From assembly GCA_937928635.1 (NCBI GenBank), contig CALFWM010000005.1:1-64000 (forward strand): DNA of 64,000 bases, written 5' to 3'. Every line of letters begins with the position of its first letter. The first letter of the stretch is position 1. Below are positions 1 through 6,850 of the stretch, piece by piece. A program made the position numbers and the translations under genes. The stretch comes from an uncultured Sulfitobacter sp. GTDB taxonomy: Bacteria; Pseudomonadota; Alphaproteobacteria; Rhodobacterales; Rhodobacteraceae. Under the pieces are notes generated by a model. The model did no database searches. It saw only the letters and a list, made by a program, of their open reading frames with translations, and was not told the origin of the DNA.

Positions 1-166
1 GTGATGTTAGAATATTTTCGAAATTATCAACTTTTAGTCTTACTACAAGATCATCTCCTTCCAGATTGGAATCAAAATACATAAATATGCAGTCCTGTGC
101 GTGGACAGACATACTGCAAAACACAAAAAGTATTGCTACTAGTATTTTTTGGATTGAGATATTCAT
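1..166 (-). CDS. Secreted protein N-terminus, cohesin/T9SS-type (partial)
   Basis: Reading the reverse strand from the ATG at 166 gives 55 residues open to the window edge. The first 24 form a typical signal peptide (hydrophobic ILVAILFVF core, then VHAQ before the likely cleavage site). The mature start reads DCIFMYFDSNLEGDDLVVRL followed by KVDNFENI. That pattern, a beta-strand with alternating hydrophobics and then NFxNI, resembles the first strands of cohesin-like domains at the N-terminus of large Bacteroidota type IX secretion substrates. Signal peptide and frame are seen directly; the domain assignment is inference from a short fragment. The rest of the gene lies outside the window. 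Confidence 0.55.
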   Translation of the reverse strand, partial: MNISIQKILVAILFVFCSMSVHAQDCIFMYFDSNLEGDDLVVRLKVDNFENILTS

Positions 167-417
167 ATTGTCATGGTTTTCTGTTTCGCATTTCATAAAA
201 CGATGACAGTAAAATTTGGGGAGCTGCATCGTCTATGTTTTTCATATAATAACCCTTACTTGTGGTATTAGTTATTAATTATAGTGTAAATGTGCTATAC
301 TTTTTCTATTTAAAAAAATACATGTTTTTAAATTTGTTGTAATTAAATTTATAATATATATTTATAACTATATGTAAATCTTTGTTTTACATCTAATTAT
401 TGCATGAAACATTTTCA
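167..417. other. AT-rich divergent intergenic region
   Basis: About 250 bases of very AT-rich DNA separate the minus-strand secreted-protein start from the plus-strand gene beginning at 418. It must hold both promoters, but Bacteroidota promoters differ from the sigma70 consensus and I cannot place them with confidence. No RNA gene or repeat was recognised. Confidence 0.4.
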
Positions 418-1809
418 ATGATAAAAAGTAAATTAGCGTTAATAATTAAGCAATTATCCAATAAGGAATGTGATATCATCGAAAATTCGATCGAAAGCCC
501 CTTACTAGATGGTAAAAAACACCATTTAAAACTATTCAAAGGTTATCTGAAAAATAGATTGAAAAAAGAAGAGCCTTCTCGAAATTCAATTAGAGCAGAA
601 TTATTTAAAAACTCTATTTCAGATGCTCAACTCAGGCTATATATGAGTGAATTGTTTCGGATTATCTCTATGTGTCTAGTTATGTTAAACTCCAAAAACG
701 ACCCATATTATCAAGACAAGGTTTTGATTTCAAGATTCAAGCACAGTGAGGAACATAAATTATTCGAGAGTCAATTTACAGGCAGTCTCAAAAGATTGGA
801 TAATTATCCTTTTAGGAATGCAGAATACTTAGAAATCAAGTATGATTTAGGCTTTCAAGAATATGCGTATATATCAAGTAGTAATAGGACTCGAGATCTC
901 AATATTCAAGAATTGCTTGACGATGTAGATTTAATATTTATTAGCAAAAAATTGAGACAAGCATGTTTTGCAGTAGCCCACCAATCTGTTTATGGTCAAG
1001 AATATGATTATGGTCTACTTGATGAAGTATTGGCACATATCGAGCAAAAAGACATGCTACAATACCCATCTATCAGGCTCTATTACAGTGCATATCTAAT
1101 GTTGCAATCTCCCAAAAAAGCTACTTATTTCAATCAATTCAAATCCGATATTGATGAATTGAAGAATTACTTTCCTGACACAGAATTGCAAGGTATTTAT
1201 CGATTTGCTATAAATCAATGCATCCGCTTGCTCAATAGAGGGCAAATTGAATATGGAAATATCGCATTAGATCTATATGAAGAAGCTTTAACAAGCAAAT
1301 ATCTTCTTGTCGACGGATATTTATCGAGGTTTACGTTTAAAAATATAGCTGCTATAGCTGTAAAAATTGGTGAGTATGATCGGGCAGAACGTTTCAGCAA
1401 CGAATACTATTCATCATTGAGAAAAGAAGAAAGAAATAGTGCTCTTAATTTCAACCAAGCACTCATTGGTTATCATAAAAAAGACTTTGACACTGCATTA
1501 AAGTGCCTACAAGAAGTAGATTTTAAGGATCATCTTTTCAATCTAGCAGCCAAGGTCATACAAATGAAAATTTATTTCGAATCTGAAGAATTGGACTCAT
1601 TGGACTCTCATTTAGATGCAATGCAAATGTACATTCTTCGAAAAAAAGTAATCGGTTATCACAAAACAAACTACAAAAACATAATAAAGATGACCCGAAA
1701 GTTGTTAAAGGTGAAACCAGGTGACTCCTCAGTTGTTAAGATTCTGAAAGGTGAAATAAACGATGCTGAGGTGCTTACAGAAAAGAAATGGTTACTTAGT
1801 CAACTTTAG
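418..1809 (+). CDS. Bacteroidota-type helical-repeat hypothetical protein
   Basis: A 463-residue protein of unknown function, rich in Lys, Glu, Tyr and Leu and without signal peptide or membrane segment, so probably cytoplasmic. The middle and C-terminal half are repeated amphipathic helix pairs (for example around residues 280-400, with YDRAERF and DFDTALKCL) that look TPR-like. The reading frame extends upstream to a TTG at 400, but the ATG at 418 (MIKSKL) is preferred. Codon use is strongly A/T at third positions, unlike everything after 3 kb. I recall similar proteins beside large secreted proteins in Saprospiraceae-like Bacteroidota, which fits its divergent neighbour, but no function can be assigned. 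Confidence 0.8.
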   Translation: MIKSKLALIIKQLSNKECDIIENSIESPLLDGKKHHLKLFKGYLKNRLKKEEPSRNSIRAELFKNSISDAQLRLYMSELFRIISMCLVMLNSKNDPYYQDKVLISRFKHSEEHKLFESQFTGSLKRLDNYPFRNAEYLEIKYDLGFQEYAYISSSNRTRDLNIQELLDDVDLIFISKKLRQACFAVAHQSVYGQEYDYGLLDEVLAHIEQKDMLQYPSIRLYYSAYLMLQSPKKATYFNQFKSDIDELKNYFPDTELQGIYRFAINQCIRLLNRGQIEYGNIALDLYEEALTSKYLLVDGYLSRFTFKNIAAIAVKIGEYDRAERFSNEYYSSLRKEERNSALNFNQALIGYHKKDFDTALKCLQEVDFKDHLFNLAAKVIQMKIYFESEELDSLDSHLDAMQMYILRKKVIGYHKTNYKNIIKMTRKLLKVKPGDSSVVKILKGEINDAEVLTEKKWLLSQL

Positions 1810-1838
1810 TCGATCTCCCGTATTTTAAAATTCTATAG

Positions 1839-1867
1839 ACAAGAATCACTTTTGTCACGATTCTTGT
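1839..1867 (+). terminator. Possible stem-loop terminator
   Basis: A 9-bp perfect stem (ACAAGAATC paired with GATTCTTGT, loop of 11 bases) lies 30 bases after the stop of the helical-repeat gene. There is no long T run after it, so it is a weak intrinsic terminator candidate. Confidence 0.35.
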
Positions 1868-1921
1868 ATTAACATTGTATAGACCACAAAAGATCTATGC
1901 GTAATATAATACCATAGTCAT

Positions 1922-2494
1922 ATGAAGTATATTTTTTCAATATTTTTAGTTCTTACATTAGCATCTACTATTTCTGCCCAAGAAGGTGGCATGAGAGTTT
2001 ATGCAGGATCGACGTCTCTTGTCAATAAGGATCTGGTTGCCAATCCAGAAGGCTCTTCTCACTCTGGATATCATATTGGTGTAGATGCTAGATTGATGTC
2101 AGGAGGAATGGCATTTCTAGTAGGAGGTAGATTTACTAATGTTTCCAAAATTGCTCAGGAAGATTTCAAACTACTCGGTCATGATTCTTCATTGGGAATA
2201 ATGAATGGAAGAGTTGGTTTAGATATCTCAATTTATTCATTCGCTGAAATTGCAAGAATCAGGGCTAAAGCATTGGGGAGCTTTGATATCGTATTAATTG
2301 AAAGTGGAACAGATGAGCCGCCTGCAGGTTATGCTATAAATGATGGATGGCTTGGTCTAGTCGGTGGAATTGGAGCAGATATTGGTCCTGCCGTAATAGA
2401 CATAGAATATGAGTTTGGCTTGTTAAATGCTTATTTTGAAAAGAAAAAATCTACTTTTAATTCGCTATCCTTTTCTGTTGGTTTTTTCTTTTGA
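1922..2494 (+). CDS. Outer-membrane beta-barrel protein
   Basis: A 190-residue exported protein. Residues 1-19 are a signal peptide (hydrophobic IFSIFLVLTLA core) ending in the SAQ cleavage motif. The rest alternates hydrophobic and polar residues with Gly-rich turns (GGMRVYAG, SGYHIGVDA, GMAFLVGGRF, LGLVGGIGADIG), and the chain ends in an aromatic strand, SLSFSVGFFF. That is the usual form of small 8-stranded outer-membrane barrels in Bacteroidota. The function is unknown; structural barrels of this size often have no assigned substrate. AT-rich codon use matches the flanking genes. Confidence 0.75.
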   Translation: MKYIFSIFLVLTLASTISAQEGGMRVYAGSTSLVNKDLVANPEGSSHSGYHIGVDARLMSGGMAFLVGGRFTNVSKIAQEDFKLLGHDSSLGIMNGRVGLDISIYSFAEIARIRAKALGSFDIVLIESGTDEPPAGYAINDGWLGLVGGIGADIGPAVIDIEYEFGLLNAYFEKKKSTFNSLSFSVGFFF

Positions 2495-2534
2495 TTAGAA
2501 AACAGATGATATTAAAAAGCATATCTAAATCTTC

Positions 2535-2948
2535 ATGATCTCACATTTTGACCTTTCAGACGAGGAATTTCTAAGACAATTTATCAATTGTGAATTCAAT
2601 CCTGCTTACTTTTCTCACGAAGCACATTTAAGATTAGCATGGATAAATATTAGTAAATTCGGAATCGAAAAAGCAGAAACAGCTGTCCAATATCAACTAC
2701 AAGGTTTTGTAGAATTCGTTGGAGCAAAAGATAAGTATAATAAGACATTGACGATTGCTGCTATTAAAGCTGTTTATCATTTCATGCAGAAGTCAAAGTC
2801 TGACAATTTCAAAGATTTCATAACTGAATTCCCACGCTTGAAGACTAACTTCAAAGCATTGATGGGCAGTCATTATAGTTTCGATATTTATAATTCTGCA
2901 GAAGCAAAACATGAGTATTTGCAACCTGATTTACTTCCTTTTGACTGA
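2535..2948 (+). CDS. Small conserved hypothetical protein (Bacteroidota-type)
   Basis: A 137-residue soluble protein without signal peptide. It has a conserved-looking pattern: NPAYFSHEAHLRLAWI near residues 22-37, DKYNKT near 66-71, AAIKAVYHFM near 74-83, and a closing HYSFDIYNS and PDLLPFD. I recall this arrangement in uncharacterised proteins of Bacteroidota and some other bacteria, with no known biochemical role. The several His residues (SHEAH, HF, HYS) might bind a metal, which is only a guess. It is the last gene before the composition change at about 2950. Confidence 0.7.
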   Translation: MISHFDLSDEEFLRQFINCEFNPAYFSHEAHLRLAWINISKFGIEKAETAVQYQLQGFVEFVGAKDKYNKTLTIAAIKAVYHFMQKSKSDNFKDFITEFPRLKTNFKALMGSHYSFDIYNSAEAKHEYLQPDLLPFD

Positions 2949-3006
2949 AATCAATCGGGATTGATCCATCCGTTTTGTCAGCGGATGCGGGGCGCGCCTA
3001 AGAGGT
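2949..3006. other. Composition break between Bacteroidota-like and alphaproteobacterial DNA
   Basis: Directly after the TGA at 2946-2948 the sequence passes within about 50 bases from AT-rich to GC-rich DNA. Two short hairpins sit here: ATCAATC/GATTGAT (2950-2965) and CATCCG/CGGATG (2967-2987). The second could end the minus-strand tlpA-type gene. No IS end, tRNA or direct repeat marks the boundary, which favours an assembly join over a mobile insertion. Confidence 0.7.
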
Positions 3007-3561
3007 CTATTCAACCAATGCGTTGACCACCGCCAGCGCATTTTCGTCCGCCCAATCAGCTTCACCTTGTAGGCGTGCGATCTCTTGGCCCTCTCGGTTG
3101 AGGATCACGGTCACAGGCAGGCCGAGCACGCCCATATCGCGGGCCAATGCTTGGCGGGGATCGCGGTGTAACGGCAGGTTGTCGACGCCAATTTCATCGA
3201 AAAACATCGCCATGGCCGCAGGGGCATTGCGCCCGGTGGCGACGGTGACCACCTGAATGTCATCACTGCCCACCGCCTCTTGCAGCGCGGAGAGATGCGG
3301 CATCTCGACCCGACAGGGCGCGCACCATGTGGCCCAGAAATTCAAAACTACGAACTGCCCTTCATAGGCGGCCAATGTCATCTCTGATCCGTCTGCCGTC
3401 AGAAACGGCGTATCCGACGACCGCCCCGGCTCGGAATAGACATTCAATTTGCGCATATCGCCCGCCCGCAATTCAGACAGCGCCGCCAAATCCTGAGCCG
3501 CCCCCGCATTTGCACCGAGCGTGAGGGCTGTATAAAGAGCCGCGAGAGCGAATGTGCGCAT
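3007..3561 (-). CDS. TlpA-type thiol:disulfide interchange protein
   Basis: A 184-residue exported thioredoxin-fold protein. [20 protein letters not shown] is a signal peptide or membrane anchor, and the catalytic motif WCAPC sits in [14 protein letters not shown] near residue 75. The family (TlpA/ResA) reduces disulfides in the periplasm, often for cytochrome c maturation or copper-site assembly. A longer frame exists upstream, but the ATG at 3561 directly precedes the signal peptide. It diverges from argH with only 23 bases between start codons, so the promoters must overlap the other gene's 5' end. This tlpA-argH pairing is familiar to me from Rhodobacteraceae. Confidence 0.88.
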   Translation of the reverse strand: MRTFALAALYTALTLGANAGAAQDLAALSELRAGDMRKLNVYSEPGRSSDTPFLTADGSEMTLAAYEGQFVVLNFWATWCAPCRVEMPHLSALQEAVGSDDIQVVTVATGRNAPAAMAMFFDEIGVDNLPLHRDPRQALARDMGVLGLPVTVILNREGQEIARLQGEADWADENALAVVNALVE

Positions 3562-3584
3562 GTGTCCTCCAAGGAACCGATAAA

Positions 3585-4973
3585 ATGACCAAAACCTCAA
3601 ACGCGATGTGGGGCGGCCGTTTCGCCGCTGGACCTGATGCGATCATGGAGGCGATTAACGCCTCGATCAGCTTTGACCAGCGGTTGGCAGCCCAAGACAT
3701 CGCAGGCTCAAGGGCCCACGCCGCAATGCTCGCGGCCTGTGACATCATCTCAGATACAGATGCCGAAGCCATCGGGGAAGGCCTGCTCACGGTCTTGTCA
3801 GAGATTGAAGCAGGAGAGTTTCCGTTTTCCGCCGCCCTCGAGGATATTCACATGAATGTCGAAGCGCGGCTGAAGGATTTAATTGGGGAACCTGCGGGGC
3901 GTTTGCACACCGCCCGCAGCCGCAATGACCAAGTCGCGGTGGATTTCCGTCTGTGGGTCCGCGACCAGTGTGATGCGGCGGATGCGGCGTTGGCGGCATT
4001 GATGTCAGCTCTGTTAGGGCAGGCCGAAGCGGGCGCGGATCATGTGATGCCCGGTTTCACCCACCTGCAAGTCGCCCAACCCGTCACTTGGGGCCACCAT
4101 ATGCTGGCCTATGTAGAAATGTTCGCGCGGGATCGTTCGCGCTTTGCCGATGCGCGCGCACGGATGAACACCTCGCCGCTCGGGGCCGCAGCGCTCGCAG
4201 GCACGTCGTTCCCGATTGACCGCGAGATGACAGCGATTGCGCTGGGGTTTGACCGCCCGATGTCCAACTCGCTTGATGCCGTGTCCGACCGCGACTTCGC
4301 GCTCGAATTCCTCGCGGCCTCCAGCATCTGTGCGATGCACCTCAGCCGTTTGGCCGAAGAACTGGTGATCTGGTCATCCGCTCAGTTCCGCTTTGTGAAG
4401 ATGTCGGACAAATGGTCCACCGGATCGTCCATCATGCCGCAAAAGCGCAACCCGGACGCCGCCGAGCTGATCCGCGCCAAGATTGGCCGGATTTTCGGGG
4501 CCAATGTCGCGTTGATGACGGTGATGAAGGGCCTGCCGCTGACCTATTCCAAGGACATGCAGGAAGACAAAGAGCAGGTGTTTGACGCCGCCGACAACCT
4601 GATGCTGGCGCTGGCCGCAATGTCGGGCATGGTGGCTGACATGGCCCCGCAGGTCGATAATCTGCGGGCCGCTGCGGCCACCGGGTTCTCGACTGCAACT
4701 GACTTGGCCGATTGGCTGGTCCGCGAGCTGGGCCTGCCGTTTCGCGATGCACACCACGTCACCGGCAGTCTCGTGGCGATGGCGGAAGAGAAAGACTGCG
4801 ATCTGCCTGATTTAAGCCTTGAGGATATGACATCCGTACATGCAGGCATCACAAATGCGGTGTTTGACGTACTGGGCGTGGACAATTCGGTCGCCTCGCG
4901 CACATCCTACGGAGGCACCGCCCCCAGCGAAGTGCGCAAGCGCATCGCCCACTGGAAAGAGGTTTTGGCATGA
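3585..4973 (+). CDS. argH: Argininosuccinate lyase
   Basis: This 462-residue protein is the last enzyme of arginine biosynthesis, splitting argininosuccinate into arginine and fumarate. It begins [19 protein letters not shown], as ArgH proteins usually do. It carries [17 protein letters not shown] near residue 110 and the fumarase/aspartase-superfamily signature [15 protein letters not shown] near residue 280, with the mobile-loop catalytic Ser. The ATG at 3585 has an AAGGA ribosome site at 3571-3575. A longer upstream frame overlaps the divergent gene and is not used. Length is normal for the family. The stop overlaps the following lipoprotein start (ATGA). Confidence 0.97.
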   Translation: MTKTSNAMWGGRFAAGPDAIMEAINASISFDQRLAAQDIAGSRAHAAMLAACDIISDTDAEAIGEGLLTVLSEIEAGEFPFSAALEDIHMNVEARLKDLIGEPAGRLHTARSRNDQVAVDFRLWVRDQCDAADAALAALMSALLGQAEAGADHVMPGFTHLQVAQPVTWGHHMLAYVEMFARDRSRFADARARMNTSPLGAAALAGTSFPIDREMTAIALGFDRPMSNSLDAVSDRDFALEFLAASSICAMHLSRLAEELVIWSSAQFRFVKMSDKWSTGSSIMPQKRNPDAAELIRAKIGRIFGANVALMTVMKGLPLTYSKDMQEDKEQVFDAADNLMLALAAMSGMVADMAPQVDNLRAAAATGFSTATDLADWLVRELGLPFRDAHHVTGSLVAMAEEKDCDLPDLSLEDMTSVHAGITNAVFDVLGVDNSVASRTSYGGTAPSEVRKRIAHWKEVLA

Positions 4974-5143
4974 AGTATCTGGTAGCATTCGCAATGACGG
5001 CCCTGCTCGCATCCTGCGGCGCAGACGGCGCGCCGTTCGTCCCCACTGGCGGCGTCGGTGTCTCGGTCGGGCCAAATGGCGTCTCGACCAGCACCAACGT
5101 CGGGGTCAGCAATGGCGCGGTGTCTGTGGGCTTGTCGTTCTAG
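4970..5143 (+). CDS. Small lipoprotein (57 aa)
   Basis: A short gene whose ATG overlaps the argH stop (ATGA), so it is probably translationally coupled. The product starts [17 protein letters not shown]: a positive N-terminus, hydrophobic core and an LLAS-Cys lipobox, so lipid attachment at Cys16 is expected. The mature part is only about 40 residues, rich in Gly, Val, Ser and Asn ([15 protein letters not shown]), with no recognised domain. Small lipoproteins between argH and lysA occur in other roseobacters as I recall them, with no known function. Confidence 0.8.
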   Translation: MKYLVAFAMTALLASCGADGAPFVPTGGVGVSVGPNGVSTSTNVGVSNGAVSVGLSF

Positions 5144-5197
5144 ATTGCCGTGAGGCCGCGTGGCGCTACCTTTGTCGCAACCACAGGAGGCCGCCCC

Positions 5198-5515
5198 ATG
5201 CGCTACGTCTTTCTCGCCCTCGCGATCTGGGGGGCTGTCCATCCGATGTACTATTTCATCCAGTGGTTCCAGACCAACAGCTGGGATATCATGGCGATGG
5301 TCGATGCGTGGCATGTGAATGCGGCGACCTCGGGCCTCGTCTGGGATCTGACGATTGCGGCGATTGCGTTGACCGTCTGGATCATCACAGAGGTCATTCA
5401 GCGCCGTATGTGGCGGGGTTTGATCGCCATTCCCGCGACATTCTGCATTGGTGTGTCCTGTGGGTTACCGCTCTACTTGTTTTTGCGCTCAAAACCCGAC
5501 ACATCGGGGGTGTAA
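5198..5515 (+). CDS. DUF2834 family membrane protein
   Basis: A 105-residue integral membrane protein with about three hydrophobic segments: residues 3-18 (VFLALAIWGAVHPMYY), about 40-62 (GLVWDLTIAAIALTVWIITEV) and about 70-95. The layout and the HPMYYFIQWF and DAWHVNAATSG motifs match my recollection of DUF2834, a family of unknown function. The ATG at 5198 is chosen because AGGAGG lies 7 bases before it (5185-5190); an upstream in-frame start at 5150 has no such site. It sits between the lipoprotein and lysA on the same strand. Confidence 0.75.
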   Translation: MRYVFLALAIWGAVHPMYYFIQWFQTNSWDIMAMVDAWHVNAATSGLVWDLTIAAIALTVWIITEVIQRRMWRGLIAIPATFCIGVSCGLPLYLFLRSKPDTSGV

Positions 5516-5536
5516 CCGCGCAGGACGAACAGGCTC

Positions 5537-6802
5537 ATGGATCATTTTCTTTATCGTAACGGCGAACTGATGGCCGAAGACGTGCCCCTGCGCCAGATCG
5601 CAGATGAGGTCGGCACACCTGTCTATATCTATTCCTCCGCCACCCTGCTGCGCCATTTCCAACTGTTCGACGACGCGCTCAGCCCCATGCCGCATCTGGT
5701 GTGCTTTGCGATGAAGTCGCTGTCGAATGTGGCTGTTTTGAAACTGCTGGGTGACGCGGGCGCGGGCATGGATGTGGTGTCCGAGGGCGAATACCGCCGC
5801 GCGCGTGCGGCTGGCGTGCCCGGTGAGCGGATCGTGTTTTCCGGCGTGGGCAAGACGCGGTCCGAGATGCGCACGGCTCTGACCGGCGGCATCCGGCAGT
5901 TCAACGTCGAGAGCGAACCTGAGATGGTGGTCCTCGATGAGGTGGCCCGGTCGCTTGGCGTCGTGGCCCCGATCACGGTGCGGGTGAACCCCGATGTCGA
6001 CGCGAAAACCCACGCCAAAATCTCCACGGGCAAGAAGGAAGACAAGTTCGGCATCCCGATCAGCCGCGCCCGCGAGGTCTATGCAGCGGCGGCCAAGCTG
6101 TCGGGCCTGAAGATCGTCGGCATCGACGTCCACATCGGATCGCAATTGACCGAGCTTGCCCCGTTTGAGGCCGCCTACACCAAGGTGGCCGAGCTGACCG
6201 AAGCCCTGCGCGCGGATGGTCACGAGATCACGCGGCTTGATCTCGGCGGCGGCCTCGGCATCCCTTACACCCGCTCGAACGAGGCCCCGCCGCTGCCCAC
6301 TGAATATGGCGCGCTGATCCAGCAAACGCTTGGGCATCTGGGCTGCGAGATCGAGATCGAACCGGGACGTCTGATTTCGGGCAACGCGGGCGTGCTGCTC
6401 AGCCGTGTGATCTACAACAAATCCGGTGAAGGCCGCGATTTTCTGATCATCGACGGGGCGATGAACGATCTGATCCGCCCCGCAATGTATGACGCGCACC
6501 ACGACATCATCCCGGTGATTGAGCCCGCGCCGGGGATCGAGCCACGCCCTTACGACATTGTTGGCCCTATCTGCGAGAGCGGCGATACATTCGCCAAACA
6601 GCGCAACATGCCGCCCGTCGCCGATGGTGGGCTGATCGCGTTCCGTTCGGCGGGGGCCTATGGGGCTGTGATGTCGAGCGAATACAACTCGCGCCTGATG
6701 GTGCCCGAAGTGCTGGTGCAGGGTGATCAATTCGCAGTTATTCGCCCACGTCCCACCTATGATGAGATGATTTCGCGCGATAAGGTTCCCTCGTGGCTGT
6801 AA
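5537..6802 (+). CDS. lysA: Diaminopimelate decarboxylase
   Basis: A 421-residue PLP enzyme that decarboxylates meso-diaminopimelate to lysine, the last step of lysine biosynthesis. Lys60 in CFAMKSLSN is the expected PLP lysine. DVVSEGEYRRA (about residue 78), the HIGSQ motif (about 197), GGGLGIPY (about 237), EPGRLISGNAG (about 275) and CESGDTF (about 347) are all in order. Family length is normal. It starts 21 bases after the DUF2834 gene and probably shares its transcript. Confidence 0.97.
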   Translation: MDHFLYRNGELMAEDVPLRQIADEVGTPVYIYSSATLLRHFQLFDDALSPMPHLVCFAMKSLSNVAVLKLLGDAGAGMDVVSEGEYRRARAAGVPGERIVFSGVGKTRSEMRTALTGGIRQFNVESEPEMVVLDEVARSLGVVAPITVRVNPDVDAKTHAKISTGKKEDKFGIPISRAREVYAAAAKLSGLKIVGIDVHIGSQLTELAPFEAAYTKVAELTEALRADGHEITRLDLGGGLGIPYTRSNEAPPLPTEYGALIQQTLGHLGCEIEIEPGRLISGNAGVLLSRVIYNKSGEGRDFLIIDGAMNDLIRPAMYDAHHDIIPVIEPAPGIEPRPYDIVGPICESGDTFAKQRNMPPVADGGLIAFRSAGAYGAVMSSEYNSRLMVPEVLVQGDQFAVIRPRPTYDEMISRDKVPSWL

Positions 6803-6850
6803 ACCCCTATGTTATAGCGTGAACCCGAGGATACCGCTCTGAAGCACCCG

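Noticed and set aside
5489-6730. 413-residue minus-strand frame opposite lysA
   Set aside because: Shadow of lysA, which has all family motifs on the plus strand; no ribosome site or family pattern on the minus strand.
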